From contig NZ_QNRC01000025.1 of NCBI RefSeq assembly GCF_003709565.1, positions 1 through 60,730 of the forward strand: a stretch of DNA of 60,730 bases, read 5' to 3'. This DNA is from Paracoccus sigandri (GTDB lineage: Bacteria > Pseudomonadota > Alphaproteobacteria > Rhodobacterales > Rhodobacteraceae). The notes beneath the pieces are model-generated. The model had not been told where the DNA came from. It saw only the letters and a list, made by a program, of their open reading frames with translations, and did not search any database. How positions within the stretch are numbered: position 1 is the stretch's first letter; every line of letters starts with the position of its first letter. The position numbers were made by a program, and so were the translations under genes. Shown one piece after another: positions 30,562-38,875 of this stretch.

Positions 30562-31590
30562 ATGGCGCTGGTCGTTCTTGGCGGATCGAACTCACGATAT
30601 CGCAGCGGATGGGTCGGAAACCTCGAGCACGTCCTCGGCCACGAGGTGCGCAATCTGTCGATCGGCGCCACCACATCCCTGACCGCGATCTATCGAACGT
30701 TCCTCGAGGACGGCCCGCGCCGGGGCGACACGGTGATCTGGGAATATGCCCTGAACGAAGTGAACCACATCAAGGGCGGCTATGAGATCGACCACGTCCT
30801 CAAATCCGTGGAACACCTGCTGCGGATATGCCGGCGTGACGGCATCAGGTTCGCTCCTGCCCTCTTCACCCCGCTTCGGGAAGAAGCCGCCGAAGAGCGC
30901 TCTCGCTACTATCGAAAGCTGATGGATCTCTTCGAGCACTACGGGATTGCCTATTTCGATGTATCCCCGGCGTTTCGTTCGCTGAAAGGGCTGCAGCGCC
31001 TTCCCGACGATCATTTCGCCGACGAACAGCACTATGCAAAGCTTCCCGACCTGATGCAGTTCATCGCCGAGGGCGCCGCAGACCTGGCCAGCCGCGCGAC
31101 CGTCCCGGATCAGGCCGCGCCGATCTACACCGGCCAGTCCGAGGTCTCGCTGCTGTCGCCGGCGAAAACAGATATCTACGAAAACTCGGTCATGCGCGTG
31201 CCCGTCGCCCGGGTGCCGCTCAGGCTTGAAGCCGCCTCCCCCGGCAGGTTGCTGGCGATCATGGCGCTTTGCCGCCCCGATGAGGAGTGCGGGCTGCGCG
31301 CCAGGATCAGTCTCGATGGTCGAGAGCGCCGCGGCTTCCGCTTCTCTGCAACCAGCCATCCCTCGTTTCCGAAACCGATCCTCAAGGCGGTCTCCCTTGA
31401 GCGGGCGACGGGCGCAGCATGGCCCGTCGAGCCTGGCGAAAGCATCATCGTTGCGCCCGCCAAAATGGGCGGGCGCTTCTTCAACGAATATCTGACGCTC
31501 AAGATGCTTTCGAATCCGGTCAAGCAACCCAAGGCAGGCGTGTGTGGATTCCTGATCGAGGAACCCCTGGAGCGCCATGGCGCCCACTAG
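30562..31590 (+). CDS. SGNH/GDSL-hydrolase-like protein
   Basis: A 342-residue protein. The N-terminus ALVVLGGSNSRYRSGWVGNL has the serine position of block I in a GGSNS variant of GDSL. A later DDHFADEQHYAKL gives the Asp-His pair of block V. The C-terminal 150 residues look like a beta-rich carbohydrate-associated domain (IIVAPAKMGGRFFNEYL near the end). Proteins of this shape are found in surface-polysaccharide loci, where they de-acylate or acylate sugars; that use here is inferred. The start follows gaaggtgaagc. Divergent from the sulfotransferase gene; both may be cargo of the island. Confidence 0.6.
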   Translation: MALVVLGGSNSRYRSGWVGNLEHVLGHEVRNLSIGATTSLTAIYRTFLEDGPRRGDTVIWEYALNEVNHIKGGYEIDHVLKSVEHLLRICRRDGIRFAPALFTPLREEAAEERSRYYRKLMDLFEHYGIAYFDVSPAFRSLKGLQRLPDDHFADEQHYAKLPDLMQFIAEGAADLASRATVPDQAAPIYTGQSEVSLLSPAKTDIYENSVMRVPVARVPLRLEAASPGRLLAIMALCRPDEECGLRARISLDGRERRGFRFSATSHPSFPKPILKAVSLERATGAAWPVEPGESIIVAPAKMGGRFFNEYLTLKMLSNPVKQPKAGVCGFLIEEPLERHGAH

Positions 31591-31591
31591 A

Positions 31592-32317
31592 ACGGCGCTG
31601 CAGGCGGCGGCCATCCCGTCACCTGGATCCGCTGGAACCGTATCGTCAGGCCCGGCGACTTGCCGTGCTGCAGGAGCCGCAGGGGTGCGTCGATACGCCC
31701 CCGCGCGGTGCTGGCCAGCGGGTAGAGCCTGATCCAGCCGTTGCGCATGTTCGCGCCCGATCTCAGTCATGGCAAGGTCGCCATTCAGCTTCACGAAGGT
31801 CGAGACGGCGCGCTCGTGCGGCTGACGCCAGCGTTTGATCTGCCGCTCGGATTTGCCCGCCTGCCGCTCGATGGCCGCGAAATTCACGAACTCGGCCAGC
31901 GCCGCCGTGATCGAGACGGGGCTTGTCCATTACGCCGAGAAGGGCAGAGGCTTCCGCCAGAGGCGCGAAAGTCCCATCAGAACGGATAAGCGCCTCAAGC
32001 CGTGTGAGCAGGTTGTCAATAGACCCGGCTGCCAGTTCCGCCGCCGGGCGGCAAGGAAACCCGCGCGGCTGCGCCAGCTCCCGCGCCGCCTCATAGGCGG
32101 CAGCCGCATCATCGGCTTGCCCGGCTGCCAAGGCTTCCCAATAGGCCATGACCTCGGCCTCGACCGCTGCGGCCTTGATCCTCGCCGCGCGTTCGGAGTC
32201 GGTCCAGAGCGTCCGCGTTGCCTTCTGCCGGGGATCGACATGGGCGAACCTTTTGGCACCCGCATCACGGAATACCAGCAACCGCGATCCCTGGTGATGC
32301 CCGTCGCCCTGCCTCAT
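31592..32317 (-). pseudogene. Tyrosine integrase pseudogene beside tRNA-Ala
   Basis: From an ATG at 32317 the frame reads an integrase-style N-terminus (RQKATRTLWTDSERAARIKA, EVMAYWEALAAGQADDAAAA and later LLTRLEALIRSDGTFAPLAE). The frame is lost near 31900 and the match continues in another frame as FAAIERQAGKSERQIKRWRQ and HERAVSTFVKLNGDLAMTEI, a SAM-like core-binding domain. The catalytic C-terminal domain is not found. Its 5' end faces the 3' end of tRNA-Ala 86 bp away, the classical layout of an element integrated at a tRNA. Confidence 0.65.
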
Positions 32318-32403
32318 GTTCCGGGATTCGGAAGCGATTTCAAGGACGCGGAAGACGAATATGCTGCAGATGCTGGAGATTTCGCAGTCGCATAGCGACT
32401 GAT

Positions 32404-32479
<76 letters not shown>

Positions 32480-32705
32480 ACCGGAGGTCTCAGCGGCGCC
32501 TTCCGGCGCCGTGTGGAGGGTCGTATATTGGGGACGGGCGGGGGCTGCAAGGGGAAAAATCATCCTCGCCGGCCGAATTCTTGCAAGCCGCCGATGCTGC
32601 GGCGAAGATCGCCCGCATCAAGCCCTTTGGCCGGCAGGGAGGCCAGGCATTCGCTGCCCCGAGCAGCGTCGGGACAGGGTCCGCCATCCCGGCACCAGCC
32701 CCGGA

Positions 32706-34520
32706 TCAGCCGCCGAGCGCGATGCCCTCGCGGCGAGGATCGGCGCCGCCGGTCAGGCCGTCCGGGGCGATGGCGATGCCCTGCAGGCCCGAGTTCAGCT
32801 CGGTCTCGTTCATCTCGAAGCCCATCGCGGCAAGCGCCTCGGAGAGCGCGGTGGCCTCGGTGCCCGCCTCGACATCCATCGGGCCGAAACGGTTGACCAG
32901 ATGCGGCAGCGCGATGGCCTGCTGCACGTCCAGCCCCCAGTCCAGATGCGCGATGATCGCGCGGGCCACATAGCCGATGATCCGGCTGCCGCCCGGAGAG
33001 CCGATCACCAGCACCGGCTGGCCGTCCTTCAGCACGATGCTGGGCGCCATCGAGGAGCGCGGCCGCTTGCCCGGCTCGACGCGGTTGGCGATCGGCCAGC
33101 CGGCCTCGTCATGGGTGGCGAAGGAAAAATCCGTCAGCTCGTTGTTCAGCAGGAAGCCCTTGGCCATGACGCGCGAGCCGAAGCCGTTCTCGATCGTCGT
33201 GGTCATCGACAGCGCATTGCCCTGCGCGTCCACGATCGAGATATGCGAGGTCGAGGGCAGTTCCAGCGCATTGTCGCGGCCCCACAGCATGGCGTGGCTC
33301 CAGCCGGGCTGGCCGGGGGCGACCTCGGGCAGGCTGTCGTCGCCCGACAGAAGCGCGCCGCGCTCGGCCAGGTAGTCGGGGGCGATGAGGCCCTCGGCCG
33401 GGATCGGGACGAAATCGCTGTCGGCCATGTAGCGTTCGCGATCGGCGAAGGCCAGGCGCGAGGCGTCGCCGATCAGCCGCCAGCTTTCGGGATTGTCGGC
33501 CCCCAGCGCGGCAAGGTCATAGCCGCCCAGCATCCCCAGGATCTGCCCCACCGTCAGCGCCCCGGACGAGGGCGGCCCCATGCCGCAGACATCGTGGTCG
33601 CGATATTCCACGCAGACCGGCGGGCGCTCGATGACGCGATAGCGGGCCAGGTCCTCCATGGCCAAAAGGCCGGGATTGTCCTCGGCCCCGCGCACCGCGG
33701 CGACGATGGCCTCGGCGATCTCGCCCTGATAGAAGGCGCGGCTGCCATGGGTGGCAAGCGCGCGCAGCACCTCGGCATAGTCGGGGTTCTGCAGCATGGC
33801 GCCCATCGCCACGGGCTGGCCGTCGGGGAAGAAATAGTCGCGCGTCGCATCATGCTGCCCCAGCGCCTCGATCCCCTCGCCCGCGACCAGTTCGGCCAGG
33901 CGCGGCGAGACCGGGAAGCCCTCCTCGGCCAGCCGGATGCCGTCGGCGAAAAGGCCGGCCCAGTTGGCCCGGCCCCAGCGGCGATGCGCTTCCTCCAGCA
34001 GCGCGGGGGTGCCCGGCGTGCCAACCGAGCGGCCGCCCACCACCGCCTCCATGAATTCCAGCGGCTGGCCCGCATCGTCCAGAAACAGCAGCGGCGTCGC
34101 GGCGGCGGGGGCGGTTTCGCGCGCGTCCAGCGTGGTGATCTGGCCGGTCTCGGCGTCATGCCAGACCAGGAAGGCGCCGCCGCCGAGGCCCGAGCTTTGC
34201 GGTTCGACCAGGCCCAGCACCACCTGCACCGCGACCATCGCATCCGCCGCGCTGCCGCCCTGTTCCAGCACCCGCGCCCCGGCCTCGACCGCCAGCGGAT
34301 GCGCCGCCGTCACCATCCAGTTCTGCGCCGAAACCGGCCGGCCCTCGGCCTTGGCCGCAAGCGCCGCCTGCGCGGCCTCGCCCAGCCCGGCGAAGGCCTC
34401 GGGCGCGCTGCTGTCGGTGGCCGCCTCGGGTGCCACCGCGTCGGCTTCCTGCTGCGCCCATGCCGTGCCCAGACCCGCGCCGCCCAGAACCAGCACCGCA
34501 ACCCATCCGATCCGCTTCAT
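32706..34520 (-). CDS. ggt: Gamma-glutamyltransferase
   Basis: A 604-residue periplasmic Ntn-hydrolase. The signal peptide is MKRIGWVAVLVLGGAGLGTA. The large-subunit motif is GGGAFLVWHD. The autocleavage site precedes Thr424 (LPS-TSHISIVDAQGNALSMT), and the small subunit has GSPGGSRIIGY. It cleaves glutathione and other gamma-glutamyl compounds. The start at 34520 gives a proper signal peptide; the longer frame lacks one. About 65 residues between the signal peptide and the core are alanine/glutamate-rich and probably flexible. Confidence 0.93.
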   Translation of the reverse strand: MKRIGWVAVLVLGGAGLGTAWAQQEADAVAPEAATDSSAPEAFAGLGEAAQAALAAKAEGRPVSAQNWMVTAAHPLAVEAGARVLEQGGSAADAMVAVQVVLGLVEPQSSGLGGGAFLVWHDAETGQITTLDARETAPAAATPLLFLDDAGQPLEFMEAVVGGRSVGTPGTPALLEEAHRRWGRANWAGLFADGIRLAEEGFPVSPRLAELVAGEGIEALGQHDATRDYFFPDGQPVAMGAMLQNPDYAEVLRALATHGSRAFYQGEIAEAIVAAVRGAEDNPGLLAMEDLARYRVIERPPVCVEYRDHDVCGMGPPSSGALTVGQILGMLGGYDLAALGADNPESWRLIGDASRLAFADRERYMADSDFVPIPAEGLIAPDYLAERGALLSGDDSLPEVAPGQPGWSHAMLWGRDNALELPSTSHISIVDAQGNALSMTTTIENGFGSRVMAKGFLLNNELTDFSFATHDEAGWPIANRVEPGKRPRSSMAPSIVLKDGQPVLVIGSPGGSRIIGYVARAIIAHLDWGLDVQQAIALPHLVNRFGPMDVEAGTEATALSEALAAMGFEMNETELNSGLQGIAIAPDGLTGGADPRREGIALGG

Positions 34521-34598
34521 CGTGATCCCCTCCCTCTTGGACGGGATCAGTCTGGACCCTGCAACCGGACCGTGCAAGGCAGGCGGGTCATTCGGGGA

Positions 34599-35141
34599 TC
34601 ACTCGGCCTCGGACAGGGCCTTTTCCAGCTCGGGCAGGAAGCGGTTGGTGTAATCCTCGCGCAGCAGCGGGCCGGCGAAGCGGTGAAGCACCCTGCCCTG
34701 ACCGTCGATGATGAAGGTCTCGGGCGGGGCGGTCACGCCCCAGTCGATGGCGGCGCGGCCGCGCGGATCGGTGGCGATGGCATGGAAGGGGTCGCCGTCC
34801 TCCTCCAGGAAGCGCAGGGCGTTGGCTTCGGGGTCCTTCAGGTCCACGCCATAGACCGGCAGGCGCTCGGACAAATCCATCAGCGTCGGATGCTCGGCCC
34901 GGCAGGGCGGGCACCAGCTGGCCCAGAAATTGACCAGTTTCACGCCGGGCTCGCGCAGCATCTCGTCGGTCAGCTGTTCCTTGCCGGGCAGCGTGGTCTG
35001 GGGCAGCGCCGGCGCCTCGCGCCCGACCATGGCCGAGGGCAGCGCATCGGGATCCTCGCGCCCCATGCCCCACAGGAACATGGCGGCCAGCGCCGCGAAG
35101 GCGACGGGCGGCAGCACGACAAGCGGAGAGATCCTAGCCAT
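34599..35141 (-). CDS. ccmG: Cytochrome c biogenesis thioredoxin CcmG/DsbE
   Basis: A 180-residue membrane-anchored thioredoxin-like protein. One N-terminal helix (PLVVLPPVAFAALAAMFLWG) is followed by a periplasmic domain with the redox site NFWASWCPPCRAEHPTL and the cis-proline region VTAPPETFIIDGQGRV. It reduces the apocytochrome c CXXCH cysteines before heme attachment. Its ATG at 35141 overlaps the ccmD stop. Confidence 0.94.
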   Translation of the reverse strand: MARISPLVVLPPVAFAALAAMFLWGMGREDPDALPSAMVGREAPALPQTTLPGKEQLTDEMLREPGVKLVNFWASWCPPCRAEHPTLMDLSERLPVYGVDLKDPEANALRFLEEDGDPFHAIATDPRGRAAIDWGVTAPPETFIIDGQGRVLHRFAGPLLREDYTNRFLPELEKALSEAE

Positions 35142-35277
35142 TCCTTTCCTGCCTTTCCAACTCGCGGCGGGCGCGGGCATTGGCGGCGACGGTCTGCCAG
35201 ATCAGCGCCGCCAGCAGCGCCACCGAGACGCCATAGGACCACAGCACCGTGGCGGCGTATTTTCCAAGCTCGATCAT
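35134..35277 (-). CDS. ccmD: Heme exporter protein CcmD
   Basis: A small 47-residue protein, MIELGKYAATVLWSYGVSVA then a single membrane helix and a basic tail (ARARRELERQERNG). This is the usual size and build of CcmD, which helps release holo-CcmE from CcmABC. It starts inside the ccmC stop region (ATGA-type overlap at 35274-35277) and its TAG overlaps ccmG by 8 bp. Confidence 0.9.
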   Translation of the reverse strand: MIELGKYAATVLWSYGVSVALLAALIWQTVAANARARRELERQERNG

Positions 35278-35999
35278 GCGCGGGTCTCCCTTGCCTGCAA
35301 GGCGGCCAGCCGGCGGCGGCGGACCTCGGTCCGGGTGCGGATCAGCAGAAGCGCCAGGAACAGCAGGAAGAAGCCCAGCATCGACAGATAGAGCGGATAG
35401 CGATAGACGGCGCTCATCCTTTCGCCCGGCGCGACCGAGAGGCTGGCGCCTTGGTGCAGCCCCTGGTTCCAGAACAGGACCGCATAGCGCGACAGCAGCG
35501 CGAAGACCGAGCCGACCAGGCACAGCACGCCGGTCAGGTCGGCGGCGCTGTCGGGATCCTCGACCGCGGCCCACAGCGCCATGTAGCCGATATAGAACAG
35601 AAGCAGGATCAGGAAGCTGGTCAGGCGCGGGTCCCATTCCCACCAGGTCCCCCACATCGGCTGGCCCCAGATCGCCCCGGTCGCCAGCGCGATCAGCGTC
35701 ATCACCGCGCCGATCGGGGCGGCGGCCCTGGCGGCCAGCGCGCTGACATGGTGGCGCCGGATCAGCCAGATCAGCGAGGCGGCCAGCATCATCACCCAGA
35801 TATTGATCGCCATCATCGCGGCGGGCACATGCAGGAAGACGATCTTGACCGTCGCGCCCTGCTTGTAGTCCTGCGGCGTCAGGAAGCCCCAGACCAGCCC
35901 GCCAATGGTGCAGATCGCCGCCCCGGCCACGGCATAGGGCAGCACCGCGCCCGAGAGGCGCATGAACTTGACGGGGTTGGCGTATTCCCAGATCGACAT
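35274..35999 (-). CDS. ccmC: Heme exporter / heme-handling protein CcmC
   Basis: A 241-residue polytopic membrane protein with six helices. The periplasmic tryptophan-rich WWD motif is present as GTWWEWDPRLT. It presents heme to CcmE. The C-terminal tail is arginine-rich. Gap to ccmB is 41 bp; it overlaps ccmD by 4 bp. Confidence 0.95.
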   Translation of the reverse strand: MSIWEYANPVKFMRLSGAVLPYAVAGAAICTIGGLVWGFLTPQDYKQGATVKIVFLHVPAAMMAINIWVMMLAASLIWLIRRHHVSALAARAAAPIGAVMTLIALATGAIWGQPMWGTWWEWDPRLTSFLILLLFYIGYMALWAAVEDPDSAADLTGVLCLVGSVFALLSRYAVLFWNQGLHQGASLSVAPGERMSAVYRYPLYLSMLGFFLLFLALLLIRTRTEVRRRRLAALQARETRA

Positions 36000-36040
36000 G
36001 TGTTTTCCCTAGCGGCGGCGGGGGCCCGGCTCAAGTCACA

Positions 36041-36697
36041 TCAGCGCAGGTTCACCCGCAAGGCGGCGGCTGCGGCAAAAGGTACCAGCGCCAGCACCCC
36101 GGCGGTGATCCCGGCCAGGAACAGCATCGGCGTGGCGGTGCTGCCCCCCTCGGCGCCGCGCCGGACGATCTCGGCCCCGAAGATCAGCGTCGGAATGTAA
36201 AGCGGCAGCACCAGAAGCGACAGAAGCAGCCCCCCGCGCCGCAGCCCCACGGTGATGGCCGCCCCGAAGGCGCCCAGCATCGACAGCGCCGGCGTGCCGA
36301 TCAGCAGCGAGGCCAGCAGCCACGGCATCGCCCCGGCGGGCAGGTGCAGCAGCAGGCCGAAGACCGGCGCGGCGGCGATCAGCGGCAGGCCGGTGGTGAT
36401 CCAATGCGCGAGGGCCTTGATGGCGACGGTGCCCTCCAGCGGCAGGGGGGCGGTGGCCAGCAGGTCCAGGCTGCCGTCCTCGTGATCCAGCGCGAAGATG
36501 CGGTCCAGCGACAGCAGGCAGGCCAGCAGCGCCCCGACCCAGAGGATCCCCGAGGCGATGGGCCGTAGGGCCGAGGTCTCGGGCCCGACGCCGAAGGGCA
36601 CCAGCGCGCAGAGGATCAGGAAGAAGGCCACGCCCAGCCCGAAGCCGCCGCCCGCGCGGGTGGCAAGGGCAAGGTCGCGCTTCAGCAGGGCCAGCAT
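36041..36697 (-). CDS. ccmB: Heme exporter ABC permease CcmB
   Basis: A 218-residue membrane protein, six helices, starting MLALLKRDLALATRAGGGFG. Family segments include FALDHEDGSLDLL and PLYIPTLIFGAE. It works with CcmA and CcmC in the release of holo-CcmE. The ATG at 36697 has aagga 8 nt upstream; an in-frame ATG at 36706 overlaps that site and is less likely. Confidence 0.93.
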   Translation of the reverse strand: MLALLKRDLALATRAGGGFGLGVAFFLILCALVPFGVGPETSALRPIASGILWVGALLACLLSLDRIFALDHEDGSLDLLATAPLPLEGTVAIKALAHWITTGLPLIAAAPVFGLLLHLPAGAMPWLLASLLIGTPALSMLGAFGAAITVGLRRGGLLLSLLVLPLYIPTLIFGAEIVRRGAEGGSTATPMLFLAGITAGVLALVPFAAAAALRVNLR

Positions 36698-36905
36698 CGA
36701 GGGCATCCTTCGCGCGGGAAGCGGGCTGCCGGCGCTGCGCTGCCGGCGGTGGCGAAGCGCCCGGCGCCGCGCCCGCCGCACAGGGCTGCAAGCCCCCGCC
36801 GGGCAAGGGACCGGGAGGCCGGGCGCTGCCCGACGGGGGCCGTCGGGCGGGCGCGGGCCGCCAGCCATGCCGGGGAAGGCCGGGGCGTGGCAGGGTGCGC
36901 GGGGA
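36698..36905 (-). other. Non-coding GC-rich spacer inside the ccm gene run
   Basis: 208 bp separate ccmA from ccmB, while the other genes of this run overlap or nearly touch. The spacer is very GC-rich with several short inverted repeats (for instance gctgccggcgctgcgctgccggc). I see no gene. It may form RNA structure that tunes ccmB expression, or it may be an old insertion. Confidence 0.5.
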
Positions 36906-37535
36906 TCATGCGAAGGCCTCGTTGAAGCCGGCGGGGCGGACCTGCTGGCCGGCCTTCGCGCGATAACCCGCCAGGTCCAGCACCCGCGCCTCTGCCAGCC
37001 CAAGGTCGATATGGGTGGCCATCAGCGCCGCGCCCCCCTGCCCCAGATGCGCCCGGATCGCCGTGCCGAAACGGGCGACCGATTCGGCGTCCAGCGACAC
37101 CGTGGGCTCGTCCAGCACCCAGAGCGGGCGGCGCGTGACCAGAAGCCGCGCCAGGCCCAGCCGCCGCTTCTGGCCGGCCGACAGCGCGGCCGCGGGCCGG
37201 TCGGCCAGGTGGGTCAGGTCCATCGCCGCCAGGGCCGGGCCGATGTCGCCGCCGCCGAAGACCGCGGCCCAGAAGCGCAGGTTCTCGGTCACGCTCAGCG
37301 CGCCCTTCAGCCCGTCGGCATGGGCGGCATAGGCCACGGCGTCCTCGGCCAGCTCGATCCGGCCGGCGACGGGGGGCTGAAGCCCGGCCACCGTGCGCAG
37401 AAGCGTGGTCTTGCCGATGCCGTTCGGGCCGCGCAGGATCAGCGCCTGGCCCGGCGCCAGCGAAAAGGAAACCCCCTCGACCGCCCGCAGACCGCCGCGC
37501 GCGACGGCAAGGTCATGGACGGCCAGCAGGCTCAC
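36906..37535 (-). CDS. ccmA: Heme exporter ABC ATPase CcmA
   Basis: A 209-residue ABC ATPase. Walker A is [11 protein letters not shown], the signature is [15 protein letters not shown] and Walker B ends LDEPTVSLD. Length and motifs fit CcmA, whose ATP hydrolysis frees heme-loaded CcmE. Overlaps the Mth938-domain gene upstream by 4 bp. Confidence 0.94.
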   Translation of the reverse strand: MSLLAVHDLAVARGGLRAVEGVSFSLAPGQALILRGPNGIGKTTLLRTVAGLQPPVAGRIELAEDAVAYAAHADGLKGALSVTENLRFWAAVFGGGDIGPALAAMDLTHLADRPAAALSAGQKRRLGLARLLVTRRPLWVLDEPTVSLDAESVARFGTAIRAHLGQGGAALMATHIDLGLAEARVLDLAGYRAKAGQQVRPAGFNEAFA

Positions 37536-37888
37536 AGCGGCAGAAGCGCGCAGGCGACGCGGCGGCCCTCGGACAGGGTGACGTTATAGGTCCGCGCCGC
37601 GGTGGGCGAGGCCATCGCCTCGACCATGATGCCCAGTCCTTCCAGCGCGGCGACCAGATCGGCGGGCGGGCGGGCGATCGCCGCGCCCATGCCCAGGAAC
37701 AGCACGTCGATGCGCCCGGCCAGCGCCGCCAGCGTCCCCAGATCGTCGAGGCCGCCCCAGGCCTGGGCGCTGGCGCCATCGACCAGCACCGCGCCATGGA
37801 TCACCTGCCCGCCGGCGCGGAAGAAACCCGGCCCATAGCCGTCGACCGGCACCGCCCCCGCCGCGTAATCGGTCGGGCGCATCGGCAT
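37532..37888 (-). CDS. Mth938-like domain protein
   Basis: A 118-residue protein, [20 protein letters not shown], with [20 protein letters not shown] in the middle and [18 protein letters not shown] at the end. This is the Mth938 domain, whose fold is known but whose role in bacteria is not. It lies between secF and ccmA and overlaps both by a few bases, an arrangement that suggests co-expression with the Sec accessory genes. In alphaproteobacteria the domain often neighbours secDF. Confidence 0.8.
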   Translation of the reverse strand: MPMRPTDYAAGAVPVDGYGPGFFRAGGQVIHGAVLVDGASAQAWGGLDDLGTLAALAGRIDVLFLGMGAAIARPPADLVAALEGLGIMVEAMASPTAARTYNVTLSEGRRVACALLPL

Positions 37889-38874
37889 CAGGGCGATTCC
37901 TCGGCGCCGCTGAAGGGCGAGGCGTTCTTCTTGGCCTCGTCCTTCTTGCCCCAGTCGCGCCTGACGCCCAGCCACAGCACCAGGTTCTTGGCGACATAGA
38001 TCGAGGAATAGGTCCCGATCAGGATGCCGAAGGCGATGGCCAGGACGAATTCGCGGATCACGTCGCCGCCAAGGAAGATCATGATCACCAGCACCATCAG
38101 GGTCGAGCCCGAGGTGATGATCGTCCGGCTGAGCGTCTCGTTCACCGACAGGTTGATCAGGTCGCGCAGCGGGCGGGTCTTGTACTTGATCAGGTTCTCG
38201 CGCAGGCGGTCGAAGACGACCACGGTATCGTTGATCGAATAGCCGACGATGGTCAGCAGCGCCGCGATGGTGGTCAGGTCGAATTTCAGCTGGAACAGCG
38301 CGAACAGCCCCAGCGTCACCAGCACGTCATGGGCCAGCGACAGCATCGCGCCGACGGCGAACTGCCATTCGAACCGCATCCAGATATAGGCCGAGATGCC
38401 GACCAGCGCCGCCAGCACCGAATAGATCGCGGTGTTGATCAGCTCGCCCGAGACCTTGGGGCCGACCGATTCGACGGAAGGAAAGGTGATCGAGGGATCG
38501 ACCTCCTGCAGCGCCGCCTCGACGGCGTTGATCGTCTCGGGGGTGACGGCCTCCAGCCCCTCCTGGGCGCTGATGCGGACCAGCGCGACGTTCTGGTCGG
38601 CCCGGAAGGTCGGGTCGAAGACCTCGGTGATGGTCACGTCGCCAAGGTTCAGCGGCGACATCGCCTGCCGATAGGCGCCGATGTCGACCGGCTGCGACGA
38701 TTCCGTGCGGATCGTCGTGCCGCCCTTGAAATCGATGCCGTAATTCATGCCCATGACCAGCATCAGCACGACCGAGATCACCGACAGGACCACGGACAGG
38801 CCGAAGGTCGGCACCTGCCAGCGCAGGAAGTCGATCTTGGTATTGTCGGGAACAAGCTTCAGACGGAACGCCAT
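37888..38874 (-). CDS. secF: Protein translocase subunit SecF
   Basis: A 328-residue membrane protein with six helices. The N-terminus has GIDFKGGTTIRTESS and the later RND-type segment is VGYSINDTVVVFDRLRENL. With SecD it uses the proton gradient to pull secreted chains through SecYEG. Separated from secD by 1 bp. Confidence 0.96.
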   Translation of the reverse strand: MAFRLKLVPDNTKIDFLRWQVPTFGLSVVLSVISVVLMLVMGMNYGIDFKGGTTIRTESSQPVDIGAYRQAMSPLNLGDVTITEVFDPTFRADQNVALVRISAQEGLEAVTPETINAVEAALQEVDPSITFPSVESVGPKVSGELINTAIYSVLAALVGISAYIWMRFEWQFAVGAMLSLAHDVLVTLGLFALFQLKFDLTTIAALLTIVGYSINDTVVVFDRLRENLIKYKTRPLRDLINLSVNETLSRTIITSGSTLMVLVIMIFLGGDVIREFVLAIAFGILIGTYSSIYVAKNLVLWLGVRRDWGKKDEAKKNASPFSGAEESP

Positions 38875-38875
38875 A

